From Nemophila menziesii (lineage: Eukaryota; Streptophyta; Magnoliopsida; Boraginales; Hydrophyllaceae), in contig JARWIR010000036.1 in the NCBI GenBank assembly GCA_029959085.1, positions 868,001-932,000 of the forward strand: 64,000 nt of DNA. The letters run 5' to 3'. Of the stretch, positions 47,387-59,117 are shown piece after piece (position 1 is the first letter of the stretch; each line of letters begins with the position of its first letter). Under the pieces are notes generated by a model. It had not been told where the DNA came from and searched no databases. It saw nothing but the letters and a program-made list of their open reading frames with translations. The translations under genes were made by a program, and so were the position numbers.

Positions 47387-48899
47387 TGGTGGGGCCTTGG
47401 GTGTGATAAAAAGATATAATAATCAGATGCAAATTAACACCCTAAAGCTAGCACGGTTCTGCAAGTATACAGATCGTATGCAAGTTTTAGAAAATAAGTA
47501 AGATTCGTTCCGCAGAGACTACGAAGGTTAGGGGAATCTAATGCAATAATCAAGTGCAGATAATTAAAGCTATAACAAATAAAACGCAGAAAAAGTAAAG
47601 ACAAATAGATCTTTATTTGTTTTTTTAATTAAACTAAATTAAACTAAGAATTTAAAGACAAAAAATTAAATATGAAAGAAGGAGTAGTATAAGAATATAG
47701 CTTGAGTCAATAGCATGTAATCCCCACTAGTTTTGCCGTTCTAAACATGTAAGGGTGAATTATGTAGTATTTCAATAATCGGTTCCAATTACACTAGGTA
47801 GTTTTAAATAGGATTTACCTGTGTCAATAAGGCTTCCTAAGCAAATTGTTCCTGTAATTGGTAAATAGTAATATATACTAAACCATAGTGATTATCTAGT
47901 TAGGTTGATTTGTCAGATCTAAACCGAATACTAGAAGTTATGTGCTAAACATGTAATTAAGGACCGTTGTCAATGGTGACCTAATTACTAGATGGTAATT
48001 CTATATGGCATAGGTTCCACAAGAACACAGAATATAAATCCAAACACATAAATAGAGAATAAAAATAATAATTCAATTTAAAACATAGAATTCCAAAATT
48101 AGATAGATGTCAACCAAAACTAGGGTTCATACATATATGCTAAAACTCAAGCTAAAGAAATTTAGTTCATACTAATGCAAGAAAAGAAAGAAATTACAAA
48201 TTCAAAGGTAGAAGAAGACATTGTGATGAACAGTTCCTTCCAGACTTCTTTTCTTATGTTGTAAGCTTCCTCTTGGTTTAAGGTTTCACCAAGGATGATT
48301 TAAGAGTGTTAAGAGGCTGTATTTATAGTGTATAGGTTGAACTAATTCGTTTTCTTGAAGGAAAAGGTAAATATGGGCTCCAAGCCCAACTCAAATTCGT
48401 AGCCCAAAAACATGCAATCGGTCCCGTTTTTCTTTTGGTCCTAAAAGCTTCAATATTTCTCCGATTAATGCATATGAGTATACCAAATTCATCGACTCGG
48501 AATGATCTTCAACTTTGCTCTTGACCGTTTCTCCAAATTCCTCACCGTTGTTACGATATAATCTGATTTGTGGTCGTAGGTGCATAAATTCATATTTAAG
48601 CCAGGTTTTCCTTTTCCATGTTTTTAGTTTTTCTTTCATTTATCTTCAATTTCCATGTTTATCTTCTTTCCTTTAGCTTTCTTTACCAACTTGTACTCTA
48701 ATTAATTACCATATATATCTAAAGCTTCACACTAAATAAATAATTAAACCCAATATACTATAAAAATAATAATTAATTAATTCAAGACCCAAAATAGGAA
48801 AGTGCACTAAATTAAGCTTAAATCGACCTTTAAACTAATATATATGCCTAAAATGATGTCTCACAAATAGATTTTATTATCACAAATGAGGAGACATCA
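47387..48899 (-). mobile_element. 5' LTR of element A
   Basis: 1513 bp, TGATGTCTCC to CCACCA on the minus strand. A TATA box (TATAAATA on the minus strand) lies at 48320-48327. The first 9 bp recur inverted about 30 bp inside (TGATGTCTC ... GAGACATCA). It matches the LTR at 59139-60648 over its whole length except a divergent middle. Confidence 0.85.
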
Positions 48900-49130
48900 C
48901 ATATATGCCAAAGAAATAATGCTACACATGCAAATAACATGTGAGAGTAGCGTCTTACTACACATGAAAAATCATTTACGGCAGTTGGCCAACTCACCTT
49001 GTTTAAAGTGCACACCCAGCCACATGCGTGCACCCACAACACTTTATAAATACCATATCTATTCACGAATATGGTAAATTCTATCTTTCTTTTATAATTG
49101 ATGTGGTTAATATATAGTCTACAAACCTTT

Positions 49131-49402
49131 GTAAATGCTCGGGTCATAAGAATACTGTAGCATGAGTATCAGAGTGCCATCAGAGTGCACCTCCCTTTGG
49201 ACCTGACCTAGTGTCTATATTCAGGAAGTTTTATCTATGTAGTGGGTGCCTCGACAATGATAAGGAAACACTAAGTAATGGTGATCTATACCTAGGCCTA
49301 GATCTAAAATTTATGATATATGAGTCAGGTGTATATTTGAGCCAAAAAAATGAGAAAGAGTGTTGTGATAAATGTGAAAAAGAGAGAGAATATAGCAAAT
49401 AA
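49131..49402 (+). other. Cys-rich coding-like segment, copy U8 (most intact 3' half)
   Basis: Frame 49211-49402 is open through YLCSGCLDNDKETLSNGDLY, LGLDLKFMIYESGVYLS and KECCDKCEKEREYSK to a stop. This is the longest uninterrupted version of the 3' half. Confidence 0.35.
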
Positions 49403-49710
49403 TGCCCAAAATTGGGTAAAAAAATTATCAATAATGATAACCTAGTAAAAGAGTTGGGTATAAAGGGAAGGATATAGAGTTTGTGACAATGATACCAAGA
49501 AATGAGATTAGACCCATTATGAAGTCCTAATTACAAAATAAAAGAAAATCAAAGTTAAGGAAGTGCGCGGCCGCCGAGATACAACCATTGACATTACTTA
49601 TATTTCATAAATGTTTTATCAATAATAATTTTTTTGCAAATAATCACTTAATGAATAAGGACTAGTTACAATTAATTTAAAATTTGGAAAAGATATTATA
49701 AAATTTTGGT

Positions 49711-49815
49711 TGGGCCAGTATTGTTCTTTTATTTACTTATTTATGGGCTAATCTTAATTCTTTGGGCTAAAATATTACGTAAACCTATAAATTACTTAGT
49801 TCATTTGAATCAAAA
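49711..49815 (+). promoter_or_regulatory. Promoter-like module, copy U8 (telobox mutated)
   Basis: TGGGCC at 49711 and two TGGGCT words remain. The telobox reads AAAACCTAC. Confidence 0.35.
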
Positions 49816-50343
49816 CCTACCCCAACTTCATTTAGATATATCATCACACTAATATCTCTTCCATCATCAAAAGACTATTCACAGACGGCAACCACAAGTA
49901 ATCATTATCTCAGTTTCATCTTTTAATTGGTTTTTTTATTATATTTCTTAAGCAGAGAAACATGGCCGTCTAGATCTCAGATCTCCGTGAAAAGTGTCTT
50001 TTTTAATTTCTTACCTCAGATCTCCTTGGAAAAAAAACACTATTTTATTTAGTATCTCAATCATTGGCAATGATATTTCAATTAAACTTTCAACTACAAA
50101 GGTATTTTTTTCAATTCCTAATTTTTTGTTAATAAAACATGTTTTTTTTAGCAAAAACTCAATTTTAATAAATATTACATATTTTTCATTTCATGTTTAT
50201 TTTTACACTTTGAAAACTATTTCGAATTAGAAATTAGATTGAAATAGGAAATTAAGTATTTTATCAAGAAAAAATAGTGGTAAGTAACCTGTAATAGAGC
50301 TTATGATTGTAATTTTGATGTTTGTGATTCCTTTGGTTTCCAG

Positions 50344-50840
50344 TTAGGAGGTGGAGGGATCATCCTAAAGAGATAAAGAGAAAGGCCAATGAAGGTACAA
50401 ATGAAGTGTCTAGAATAACTGTTAATAGGTAAAAACATAAACTCCTCATATAGTGGACATTTTTGTGGTGGATTAAAGAGAAAATGCACGAGGGTACTAC
50501 TATAAGTTAGCATTAAATATAATACTTTTTATTATATTTCTCCCAGCAAGTAAATAGGTGGGGCATAGAAGGTTTGTGAAGAACATGGCATTGTAGGCAA
50601 GAGTACTAAGAAATCGATCTTGAAGGCTTAGCTATTGTGAGTATGGTGACTTTTACAGTTTAAATTTCCATAACACTTGAATTAACCAAGGAAAAAAAAG
50701 AGGTTCAAGGAAAACAAGAAACATCAATTCAAGTATAACATAAGGGTTGACCGGTTAATAGTTGTTCTAGTGGTTCGAAGATTCTACAATTATCTCAAAG
50801 TTTACCGGATTCAAAGGCTTCTCCTATATAATAAGAAATA
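50344..50840 (+). pseudogene. DUF724-type gene remnant, copy U8 (deleted)
   Basis: The most decayed copy. Exon a is recognisable (50344-50430). Intron 1 is joined to the middle of exon b ('gtggattaaagagaaaatgcac', 50468). The second intron is shortened to about 40 bp. Exon c has lost the FEEMDVFKKMPQKPHF part ('ttgtaggcaagagtactaag', 50591) but keeps EGLAI.SMVTF. Confidence 0.6.
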
Positions 50841-51099
50841 ATATGTATATATTATTTCTCTCATTATATAGTTTTATCAATATCTTTGGTCTATAATTCA
50901 TGTAATAACTAGTAGGTACATAATAATTTTAGAGACAATTCTCACTTAAATTATGAAAAAACATCAATTTCCTATTTAAATAAAATATAATTATAAATGT
51001 AAATGTTACCAAAATACTCTTTTATCTATTATATAGTAACTATATTTATTAATTAACAAGGCAGTTTACCTATATTTTCTACAATCAATTAATAGTTCA

Positions 51100-51410
51100 C
51101 CTAAAAAGGGGCACTGAACAAGTTTTTTTATCCAACAGCTGGGGAAATTTTTTCTCGTGTTTTTCCTTCTTGTAAGAGGGTCGGAATTTGTATATTAGCA
51201 ATTTTATTTCTTTTCAAAGGGGATAAATATTTATTTTCGTTTGTTTCTCTTAAGGAGGCAAATTTTTCTTTTCAACGTTTTAACTTTTTAACTTTTCAGC
51301 GGGGAAGGGACAAATTTTATAAAGCGGGTATTTTTTCTTTTAAGGGATGAGGGGGGTTTGGGTAAGTTTTATCGTTTTTTCTTTTTTAGTAGGGGCTGGG
51401 TAAAAAGATT
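51100..51410 (+). repeat. T-rich tract with G clusters, U8
   Basis: Both ends are shortened: it starts abruptly after 'aatagttcacc' (51096) and lacks the central 'gggaagaataa' part seen in U1. Confidence 0.6.
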
Positions 51411-51414
51411 AAAT

Positions 51415-52110
51415 TTTGTCCCATCTACATTATAAGATTGGGATAAGATTTGTGCCATCTCTATTTCAAGATTCAGATGATATTTTCTTGTCACTCCTAA
51501 TGAGATAGGATTTGTCCCATTAATTTTTTTTGAGAATCCAATAATATGATAATAAGCGTTTATTGATAAATTATAAATAATTTAATATGATAGTTTTCAT
51601 CTATTATTATATAAATATTATACATAAATTTGAGATTTAATCCATAGTAAACAAGAAATAAAAGTATATTTGTAAATTGTGCATGTGATGAGATTTATCC
51701 TACCAAAATTGAGAGGGATTTTTTCACCTCTATGCTAAGTTTAAGATTAGATTTGTCTCATCTCTAATTTTAAAATTGAGAAATAGTTTGTCTCATCTTA
51801 TTTCTACGATTGAGATGGAATTTTTCTCATCTTCAAGTTTAGATTGAGATGGAATTTATCTTTTCTCCATTCTATGATTGAGATGAAATTTTGTCACATA
51901 TCTAATTTAAGAATGTCATGGAATATGTTTCATTTTTATTCTAATACCGAGATGAAATTTTCCACATCTTCAATCTTAAGTCTGATATAAAAGTTGTCTC
52001 ATTTCTATTATAAGATTGAGATTTGACCTACCCCTTTCTTCTTTGTCTCATTTCCATTATAAATTGCAATTGGATTTGTCCCTTCTCTAGAGATTAGAGT
52101 TTGGAGTGCT
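51415..52110 (+). repeat. Minisatellite block M1, U8
   Basis: U1-subtype version ('cctaccaaaattgagaggg', 51699, as at 3927). Confidence 0.85.
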
Positions 52111-53220
52111 TTTTTGTACAATACATAGTCTAAATGAAATATTTTGGTGTATATCTGGTGGGCGGAAAATAGATCAATGAAAGAACTCACACACAGGTAG
52201 CTATTAAGGGAAACTTATTAAAATAAAATTGAAGGATATCATGTTGTTGCCAAACAAAACAAAATTAAGGATATACCCTTAAAAATTAAAGTCTTTGATA
52301 TGCATGATTCAAAAGTATCTCAAAATTATGCATTATATTATGTGAACCACAAACTATTTTTATAACACCAGCCTCAAAATAGTTTCCAAACCTTCTAAGG
52401 TTCTAAACCAATCACATTCCCAACTCATCATTTCTTTGCATATGAATTCATATTTAGTACATACTCTATTGAATTTGATGTTATGTATATCATTAAATTT
52501 TCGGTGCCAATTTTTGTTAATTCACTCGAAACTGATATGTTTAATTCAGCAAAGAATGATTAATTTATGGTTATTAAAATTTAGATCTCACAAATATATC
52601 TTGTTAAAATAGCTTTACATTATATAACACATTCGTAAAACTTTGGTTTTATAATTAGAAGATTATAGCCTCTATGATATTAAAAATATATTATTATGTA
52701 TATATAACTAGTTTTGGCATTTAAGAAAATAATGACCAAACTATAATGGTAAATACTAAAATTGGATGTAATACTCTTACATATATATAAGTAAACATAT
52801 ACATGTAATACTTTTGATAATAGTTATATATAAGAATAACGAAAGTTGTTGATCATGCGTACCGATTCCATATTCCAGTACTACAAAGTTGTTTTGTACT
52901 TTTTAAAAAAAAATCACATAGTTATATACACTATGATTAAGATAAAAAAATTATTGAAACATTACACATTTATACTCAATCCATACTTTTGTATACTATA
53001 AGGCTATTTTTTGTTTTCTTAAAAAGATCTTGACCATTATTTAAATAATGGAATATCCGCGCTATATAATAAACACTAACGTTTTCACAAAAAAATCCAT
53101 AGACTCTAAATCAATTACTAATAAAGATTCTTAAAATAAACTATAAAGCACATAATTCCTACTTAGAAGATGTATTCATAAACTCTAGATAACTTTGAAT
53201 GTAATAAGAATTCTACTTGC

Positions 53221-53271
53221 CTCAGTTGCGATATTATTAGCGTTTCTCTCTGAGTTCTCTTTATCCTCCAT
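53221..53271 (-). pseudogene. 17-codon first exon, copy U9
   Basis: ATG and reading frame are open. The donor is GCAAGT, a rare but usable class. It shares the SERN-type middle with the U2 copy. Confidence 0.4.
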
Positions 53272-53534
53272 TGTCCTCTGAAAATGGGTCAGCGTAAAAA
53301 ATAAGCTAAGTAACCTAGTTATTTGTTATAGTCTTTTTTTGTTGGGTAACGATAATAAAAGTAAGAATGACAGATGCCCTTTATTGCTGAAATAATTGTA
53401 TGGGGTTTTATTGGTTGGCCGACAGTAAACAAAAAGACTTAGCCGTTAAAAAAACAATCTTGGTGATCATATATACAATAGATTGAGTTTTATATGTTCC
53501 ATCCCCATTATATTTCTTATATGTGATTTATGAT

Positions 53535-53840
53535 ATCTCTAATTATAAGATTTAAATGGAATTAGTCTCATCTCAATTTTACGATTGAATTTGTCTCATC
53601 ACCATTTTACGATTGAGATGGAATTTGTCTCATCATCAATTTAAGATCGAGATGTAATGTATCATCTCCATTCTAAGATTGAGAAGATACTCGTCTCATC
53701 TCCGATCTTATGTTTGAACGAAATTTGTCATATTTTTATTCTAAGATTGAGATGACATTCGTCCCCTCTCTAATTTGTTCCATCTCCGTTATAAAATTGA
53801 GACAAAATTCGTACCTTCTCTGACGACTAGAGTATGGACT
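53535..53840 (+). repeat. Minisatellite block M2, U9
   Basis: One step is duplicated ('ttttacgattgaatttgtctcatc', then again 'ttttacgattgag', 53575-53625), a direct sign of slippage. Confidence 0.85.
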
Positions 53841-53884
53841 GCTTTTATGTACAATACTTCGTTTTATTTGCAAGTTCACACACA

Positions 53885-53888
<4 letters not shown>

Positions 53889-53946
<58 letters not shown>
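53889..53946 (+). repeat. (TA)29 microsatellite, U9
   Basis: 58 bp of pure TA, then a short CA run. The same site in other units has 4 to 16 TA steps. Confidence 0.95.
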
Positions 53947-53956
<10 letters not shown>

Positions 53957-54194
53957 AGAAAGAAAGTGTTATACAAATAACATCAAAGAAATATAGAATC
54001 ACTTATCTTGGAAAGAGGCAAATGAATCAGTTTTGATCATATTTAAGTAAGGATACCAATCACATAAATTCAGAAGAGTATTGATAAGCTAAAATAAATA
54101 GTTGATACTAGATCAACTACAAGAAGTCCCATGTAGCCAAAAAACGACATGACCACCAAGGCGAGGGTTTTATGTATCGGAGGATAGAGGAGTA

Positions 54195-54448
54195 CTTCTT
54201 CCGTTCCACTTAAATTGTCCACTTACTAAAAATAATGATCCAAATATATTGTCCACTTAAGAGTTCAAGACACTTTTTTCCTACTTTTTCCACTATTACC
54301 CTTATTAAAATATTAAAATTTATATTTCCAATACACATAAGATATCAAGATACTTTATTAAGGGTATATTTGTAATGGTGAATGCATTTATTTTGTATCT
54401 TAATATATGTGAAAAGCTTAGTGGACAAATTTAATGGAACGGAGGGAG
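54195..54448. mobile_element. Stowaway-type MITE in U9
   Basis: 254 bp with terminal inverted repeats of about 28 bp (CTTCTTCCGTTCCACTTAAA at the left; the right end read inverted is CTCCCTCCGTTCCATTAAAT) and TA on both sides (54193-54194 and 54449-54450). Sister units have the uninterrupted site 'gaggagtaccaaac', for example at 11920. No coding capacity. Confidence 0.9.
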
Positions 54449-54720
54449 TACCAAACTTGCCTGAGGACATATATGCCAAAGGAATAATGCTGCATATGCA
54501 ACTTACATGTGACGGTAGTATCTTGCTATACATGAAGATTCATTTACAGCAAGGGCCCCACAACGACCTAAGTTGTGCACTCACCTTGTCTAAAGTGCAC
54601 ACCCATGCCAGCCACATACTTGCACCCACAACATTTTATAAATACCCAATCTACTCCGGAATTGGGTACATTCTATCTTTCTTTTAAAATTGATGTGGTT
54701 ACTATATAGTCTATAAACCT

Positions 54721-54993
54721 CTGTAACTATTCGGGTCATAATAATACCTTATCATGAGTATCAGAGTGCCATCAGGTGTGCACCTCCCTTTCGACCTGAC
54801 CTAGTGTCTAGATTCATGAAGTTGTGTCTACGTAGTGGGTGCCTCGCCAATGATAAGGATGTGATTTGTAATGGTGATCTATAACAAGGCCTGGATCTGA
54901 ACTTTGTGATATAAGAGTCAGGTGTATATTTGAGCCCAAAAAATGAGGAAGAGTGTTGTGATAAATGCGAAAAAAAGAGAGAATATAGCAAAT
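54721..54993 (+). other. Cys-rich coding-like segment, copy U9
   Basis: The early part is in frame (APPFRPDLVSRFMKL, then SGCLANDKDVICNGDL) and meets TAA at the position of Tyr in U8. The ESGVYLSPKNEEECCDKCEK part follows in the same frame after a second stop. Confidence 0.3.
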
Positions 54994-55152
54994 AAAGCCT
55001 GAAATTTGGTAAAATATTATCAACCATGGTAGCTTAGTGAAAGAGTTTTTTCAAAAATGTTTTATCAATAATAATTTTTTGCAAATAATCACTTAATGAT
55101 AAGTACGGGTTACAATTAATTTAAAATTTGGACAAGATATTATAAAACATGG

Positions 55153-55281
55153 GTTGAGCCAGAAAAATGTTTGGCTAGTATGGTTTTTTTATTTACTTAA
55201 GTATGGGCAAATCTTAATTTCTTTGGGCTAAAATTTTACTTAACCCTATAAATTATATAGTTTATTGGAAGAAAACCCTAA
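55153..55281 (+). promoter_or_regulatory. Promoter-like module, copy U9
   Basis: The first site is mutated to TTGAGCC and the second reads TGGGCA. One TGGGCT and the telobox AAACCCTAA (55273-55281) are intact. Confidence 0.35.
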
Positions 55282-55749
55282 GCCAACTTCATTTAGATAT
55301 AACACCACACTAATATCTCTTCCAGCATCCAAAGACTATTCACAGCAGCAACCAAAAGCAATCATTGTCTCAATTTCATCTCTTAACCCACTTTTTTTGT
55401 ATTATGTTTTTTTTAAATTCTTACCTCGGATCTCGGTGAAAAATGCAGTATTTTATTTAGTATCTCAAATAGTTGGCCATGATATTTCAATTAAACTTTC
55501 AACGACACAGGTATTTTTTTCAATTCCTAAACTTTTTTAATAACACATATTTTTTAGCAAAAAATCAATTTTAATAAATATTATATTTTTTCATTTCATG
55601 TTTATTTTTACACTTTGAAAACTATTTAATATTAGAAATAAGATTTAAATATGAAATTAAGTATTTTTATCAAGAAAAAAAAGTGTCAAATAAGCTTTAA
55701 TAGAGCTTATGATTGTAATTTTGATGTTTGTTATTCCTTTGGTTTCCAG

Positions 55750-56466
55750 TTAGGAGGTGGAGAAATCATCATGAAGAGAAAAAAAGAAAGACCAATGAAG
55801 GTACCAATAAAGAGTTTAGAATATCTGATAATAGGTAAAAACATAAACTCCTTATATGGTGGGCAATTTTGTGGTGAACTTATAGAGTAACTATCAATAC
55901 AATTTTGTTTCTAGATCCTACCAGCATTAGAGTTGATGAAATTATGGATAACAAACCACTTTAAATGTGGTTTAAAGAGAAAATGCACGAGGGTACTACT
56001 ACAAGTAAGCATTAAAGTTATAACTTGGTTAATACTTTCTTTTCCGTTTTTTCTTTTGGTTAATAATACTTTTTATTATATATCTCCCAACAAGGAAATA
56101 TTTAAGAAGCGAGGAAGTGGCGGGGGCATAGAAGGTTAGTGAAGAACATGACATTGTGGGTAACCTTTGAAGAAATGGATGTGTTTATAAAGATGCCACT
56201 GAAGCTTCATTTCATGCCTCTACTAAAGTACAAATAAATCGATTGTGAAGGCTTAGCTATTGGGAGTATGGTGACTTTTGCAGTTGAATTTTCTATAACA
56301 CTTGAATTAAAAAACGAAAAAAAAAAAGATGTTCAAGGAAAACGAGAAACATAAATTCAAGTATAACATAAAGGTTGACCGGTTAATAGTTGTTCTAGTG
56401 GTTCGAAGTTTCTACAATTATCTCAAAGCTTACCCGATTGTAAAGCCTCTCCAATGTTATAAGAAA
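55750..56466 (+). pseudogene. DUF724-type gene remnant, copy U9
   Basis: Exon a is open (GGGEIIMKRKKERPMKVPIK) with acceptor CAG. Exon b carries the shared TAA near 55968. The start of exon c is rearranged ('aaggaaatatttaagaagcgagg', 56093) with AG lost. Exon c then reads VKNMTLWVTFEEMDVFIKMP and stops at TAA after LLKYK (56234). Confidence 0.65.
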
Positions 56467-56779
56467 TAATATATATTATTTCTCTCATTATATAGTTTTA
56501 TCAACATCTTTGGTCTATAATTCATGCAATAACTAGTACGTACATAATAATTTTAGAAAGAATTTTCACTTAAATTATTAAAAAACCTCCATTTCCCATT
56601 TAAATCAAACATTATTATCAATGTATGAGTTACCAACATACCCTTCTAACTATTAAATAGTAACTATATTTATTAATTAATAAGACATTTCACCAATATT
56701 TTTTACAATAAATTAATAGTAACTATATTAATTAATTAAAAAAATAAAAACAAATATAAAATGTTTTTTTACAAACGAT

Positions 56780-57250
56780 GGTTTTGAGGGAATTTTTTAA
56801 ATTTTTTCTTTTCTTAAAAGGGGTACTGGACAATTTTTTTTATCCAACAGCTAGGGAAATTTTTTTCTCGGTTTTTCCTTTTCGAAAGAGGGGTCCTAGA
56901 TGAAGAAATGTTTATATTAGCAATTTTTACTTCTTTTCGAAAGGGATGATTATTTTTTTTTTTTTTGATTTGTTTCTCTTAAGACGCTTAATTTTTCTTT
57001 TCAACGTTTTACCTTTCCAGCAGGAAAGGGACAAATATTATAATTTTTTTTCAATTATGGATGTATTTTTTTATTTTAAGATTTTTTTCTTTTCCAACCA
57101 GGATTGTGGGAAAAATACTTTTTTATTATTTTTTTCTTTTCCAGCGAGAAACGGGGGACTTCATTTTATTTTATTTTCAGATTATTTTTTCTATAAAGGG
57201 ATGAGGGGGCTAAGGCAAGTTTTATCGTTTTTTAGTAGGGATTAGGGGTA
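56780..57250 (+). repeat. T-rich tract with G clusters, U9
   Basis: U6-type version, with the longest pure T run near 56953. Confidence 0.6.
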
Positions 57251-57259
57251 AAAAAATTA

Positions 57260-57950
57260 AATTTTATCTCATCTACATTATAAGATTGGGATGAGATTTG
57301 TGTCATCTCTATTCAAAGATTGAGATGAGATTTTTATGTCACTCCTACTGAAATGAGATTTGTCCCATTAAAATTTTTGAGAATCCAATAATAGGAAGAT
57401 AAGTGTTTTTTTATAAATTATTAATAATTTAATATGATAGTTTTCATGTATAATTTTTTTAAATATGATACATAAATTTGAGATTTAATCCACAATAATA
57501 AGAAATAAAAGTATCTTTGTAAATTGTGCATGTGAGATTTGTCCTACAAAAATTGAGATGGAATTTTTCAACTCTATGCTAAGTTTGAGTTAAGATTTGT
57601 CTCGTCTCTAATTTTAAAACTGAGAAAGAGTTTGTCCAATCTTCTTTCTATGATTGAGATGGAATTTGTTTCATCTTCAAGTTTAGATAGAGATGGAGTT
57701 TATCTAATCTCCATTCTAAGATTGAGATGAAATTTGTCACGTATCTAATTTAAAACTATGATGGAATATGTTCCATTTTTATTCTAATACCAAGATGACA
57801 TTTGTCTCGTCTTCAATCTTAAGTTTGAGATAAGATTTATCTCATTTCAGTTTTAAGAATAAGATTGGACCTATCCCCTCTCTTATTTGTCTCATTTCTA
57901 TTAAAAATTGCAATTGGATTTGTCCCTTCTCTAAAGACTAGAGTTTGGAG
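57260..57950 (+). repeat. Minisatellite block M1, U9
   Basis: U6-subtype version; tail near 57930. Confidence 0.85.
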
Positions 57951-59066
57951 TGCTTTCTCGTACAATACATAGTTTAAATGAAATATGTTGGTGTATATCC
58001 AGACAATAGATCAATGAAAGAACTCACTCTCAGGTAGCAATCCAGAGAAACATATTAAAATGAAATTAAAGGATTCCATGTTGCTGTGAATTAAAAAAAA
58101 GGAAATACCCTTAACAGTTGAAGTATTTGATTTAAATGATTCAAAAGTATCTCGATACTATGCGTTATATTATGTGCACCACAGATTACTTTTATAACAT
58201 CAGTTTGAAAATAGTTTTCAAACTTTATGACTTCATAACCAATCCCATTGCTGACTCATCATTACTTTGCATATGAATTTATATTCAGTATATACTCTAT
58301 TGAATTTGATGATATGTATATTGTTAACTTTCCTGTGTCAGTCATTGTTGATTCACTCGAAACGTATATGTATAATTCAACAAAGAATGATTAATTTACA
58401 GTTATTAAAATCTAGATCTCACAAATATATCTTATTAAAATAGTTTTAAATTATATAACACATTCATAAAACTTTCGTTTTATGAATAGAAGATTATAGC
58501 ATCTATGATATTAAAATATATTATTATGTACATATAACTGGTTTTGGCATTGAAGGAAATAGTAACCAAACAATAATGATCAAATACTAAAAATGGATGT
58601 AATATTCTTACATGTATATAATTAAACATATACTAGTAACACTTTTAATAATAGTTATATATAAGAATAACAAAAGTTGTTGATCAAGCGTACCTATTCC
58701 ATATTCTAGTATTACAAAGTCGTTTTGTACTTTTCTTTAACAAAATTCACATAGTTATATATACTAATAAAGTGATTAAAATAAAGAAAATTATGGAAAC
58801 ATTGAACATTTATATTCAATCCATACTTTTGTATACTATAAGGCTATTTTCTTCGTTTTCTTTAAAAGATCTTGACCATTATTTAAATAATAGAATATCC
58901 ACGCTATAGTATAAGCAAAACTAACGTTTTCACAAAAAAAATTCATAGACTCTAAATCAATTATAGATAAAGATTATTAAAATAAACTATAAATCACTTA
59001 ATTTCTACACAGAAGTTGTATTCATAAACTCTAGATAAATTTGAATGTAATACAAATTCTACTTAC

Positions 59067-59117
59067 CTCAGATGCGATATTATTAGCTCTTCTCTTTGAG
59101 TTCTCTTTATCCTCCAT
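59067..59117 (-). pseudogene. 17-codon first exon, copy U10
   Basis: ATG, frame and donor GTAAGT are all intact. An Athila-like LTR begins 21 bp upstream of the start codon, so any native promoter has been displaced. Confidence 0.45.

Larger units (their letters stand above)
41451..48899 (-). mobile_element. Athila-like Ty3/gypsy retrotransposon A
   Basis: 7449 bp, flanked by the target duplication CATAT (41446-41450 and 48900-48904). Reading on the minus strand: 5' LTR, tRNA-Asp type primer-binding site, gag, a gag-RT deletion junction, RNase H, integrase, a GC-rich repeat, two short ORFs, a long untranslated stretch and a truncated 3' LTR. The order RT-RNase H-integrase is Ty3/gypsy. Integrase wording ([29 protein letters not shown]), tRNA-Asp priming and a long post-integrase region fit the Athila lineage. 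All coding parts are broken. Confidence 0.85.
40513..53220 (+). repeat. Array unit U8 split by Athila-like insertion
   Basis: Removing the retroelement and one 5-bp target copy leaves about 5.25 kb. Parts: minus exon 40513-40561, M2 40820-41095, (TA)16 at 41139-41170, region C 41255-41450 resuming at 48900, promoter-like module 49711-49815, DUF724 remnant 50344-50840 with internal deletions, T-rich tract 51100-51410 (left part lost), M1 51415-52110. The AT-rich 52115-53214 holds nothing I recognise. From about 50.9 kb it carries the U1-type subtype marks. Confidence 0.9.
53221..59066 (+). repeat. Array unit U9 with MITE insertion
   Basis: Without the MITE it is about 5.59 kb. Parts: minus exon 53221-53271, M2 53535-53840, (TA)29 at 53889-53946, region C 54015-55050 with the MITE at 54195-54448, promoter-like module 55153-55281, DUF724 remnant 55750-56466, T-rich tract 56780-57250, M1 57260-57950. 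The AT-rich 57955-59060 holds nothing I recognise. The left third is U1/U2-subtype and the right third is U6-subtype. Confidence 0.9.

Noticed and set aside
48391..48639. An 82-codon ORF inside the 5' LTR of element A
   Set aside because: LTRs of this lineage are non-coding and the matching region of the other LTR is divergent and does not keep the frame.
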